This document shows, one piece after another, positions 5,299 to 5,326 of a DNA stretch of 5,326 bases. The translations under genes were made by a program, and so were the position numbers. The notes below the pieces were generated by a model. That model was not told the DNA's origin. It saw only the letters and a list, made by a program, of their open reading frames with translations, and searched no databases. The first letter of the stretch is position 1; every line of letters begins with the position of its first letter. The stretch is from an uncultured Anaerococcus sp. (GTDB lineage Bacteria; Bacillota; Clostridia; Tissierellales; Peptoniphilaceae). The stretch is from NCBI RefSeq assembly GCF_937934665.1, contig NZ_CALGYW010000044.1, forward strand, positions 1-5,326, written 5' to 3'.

Positions 5299-5326
5299 TT
5301 CGGTCCGAGACCGAAAAATCATTTTT
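5299..5326 (+). terminator. Hairpin after DUF2207, probable intrinsic terminator
   Basis: TTCGGTC (5299-5305), loop CGA, and GACCGAA (5309-5315) form a perfect seven-pair stem starting one base after the stop codon. It is followed by AAATCA and then at least five T residues (5322-5326) at the window end. The six-base gap before the T run is unusual for a classical terminator, and the sequence is cut, so the strength cannot be judged. No T-run follows the stem in the minus-strand reading inside the window. Confidence 0.6.

Overview
The window looks like chromosomal DNA of a low-GC, Gram-positive anaerobe. It is AT-rich, has strong AAGGAG-type ribosome sites, uses AGA/AGG and ATA codons freely, and carries DUF3842, a family I know from Clostridia-type Firmicutes. 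The overall look fits Tissierellia/Peptoniphilaceae (Anaerococcus- or Peptoniphilus-like). That placement is inference; no rRNA or other marker gene is present.

Layout. Positions 1-518 (minus) hold the first third of a lipoprotein substrate-binding protein of a peptide/nickel-type ABC importer, cut by the window edge. It has its own promoter. Positions 571-701 hold two tandem hairpins with U-tracts that end the transcript of the next gene, a DUF3842 protein (702-1106, minus), which also has its own strong promoter. Positions 1107-1433 contain no convincing gene. They hold that promoter, a second very similar promoter, a row of stem-loops and a clear intrinsic terminator; together these look like a small RNA of about 110 nt. 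Positions 1434-3446 (minus) are a two-gene potassium-uptake operon, ktrB (membrane channel subunit) followed by ktrA (nucleotide-binding RCK gating subunit). The stop codon of ktrB lies inside the ribosome site of ktrA. Positions 3447-3593 are a divergent promoter region. Positions 3594-5297 (plus) encode a secreted/membrane-anchored DUF2207 (YciQ-like) protein ending in a glycine-rich tail, followed by a hairpin at the window edge.

How the genes work together. KtrB and KtrA form one potassium-uptake machine. The other genes appear to be separate transcription units, since each has its own promoter and terminator signals. Nothing shows a shared pathway linking potassium uptake, DUF3842, the binding protein and DUF2207.

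The least explained parts are the orphan promoter-hairpins-terminator unit at about 1220-1368, part of which is complementary to a generic translation-start region, and two mutually exclusive hairpins over the ktrB ribosome site. No mobile element, CRISPR array, tRNA or rRNA was seen, and I found no strong case for a new multi-gene system.
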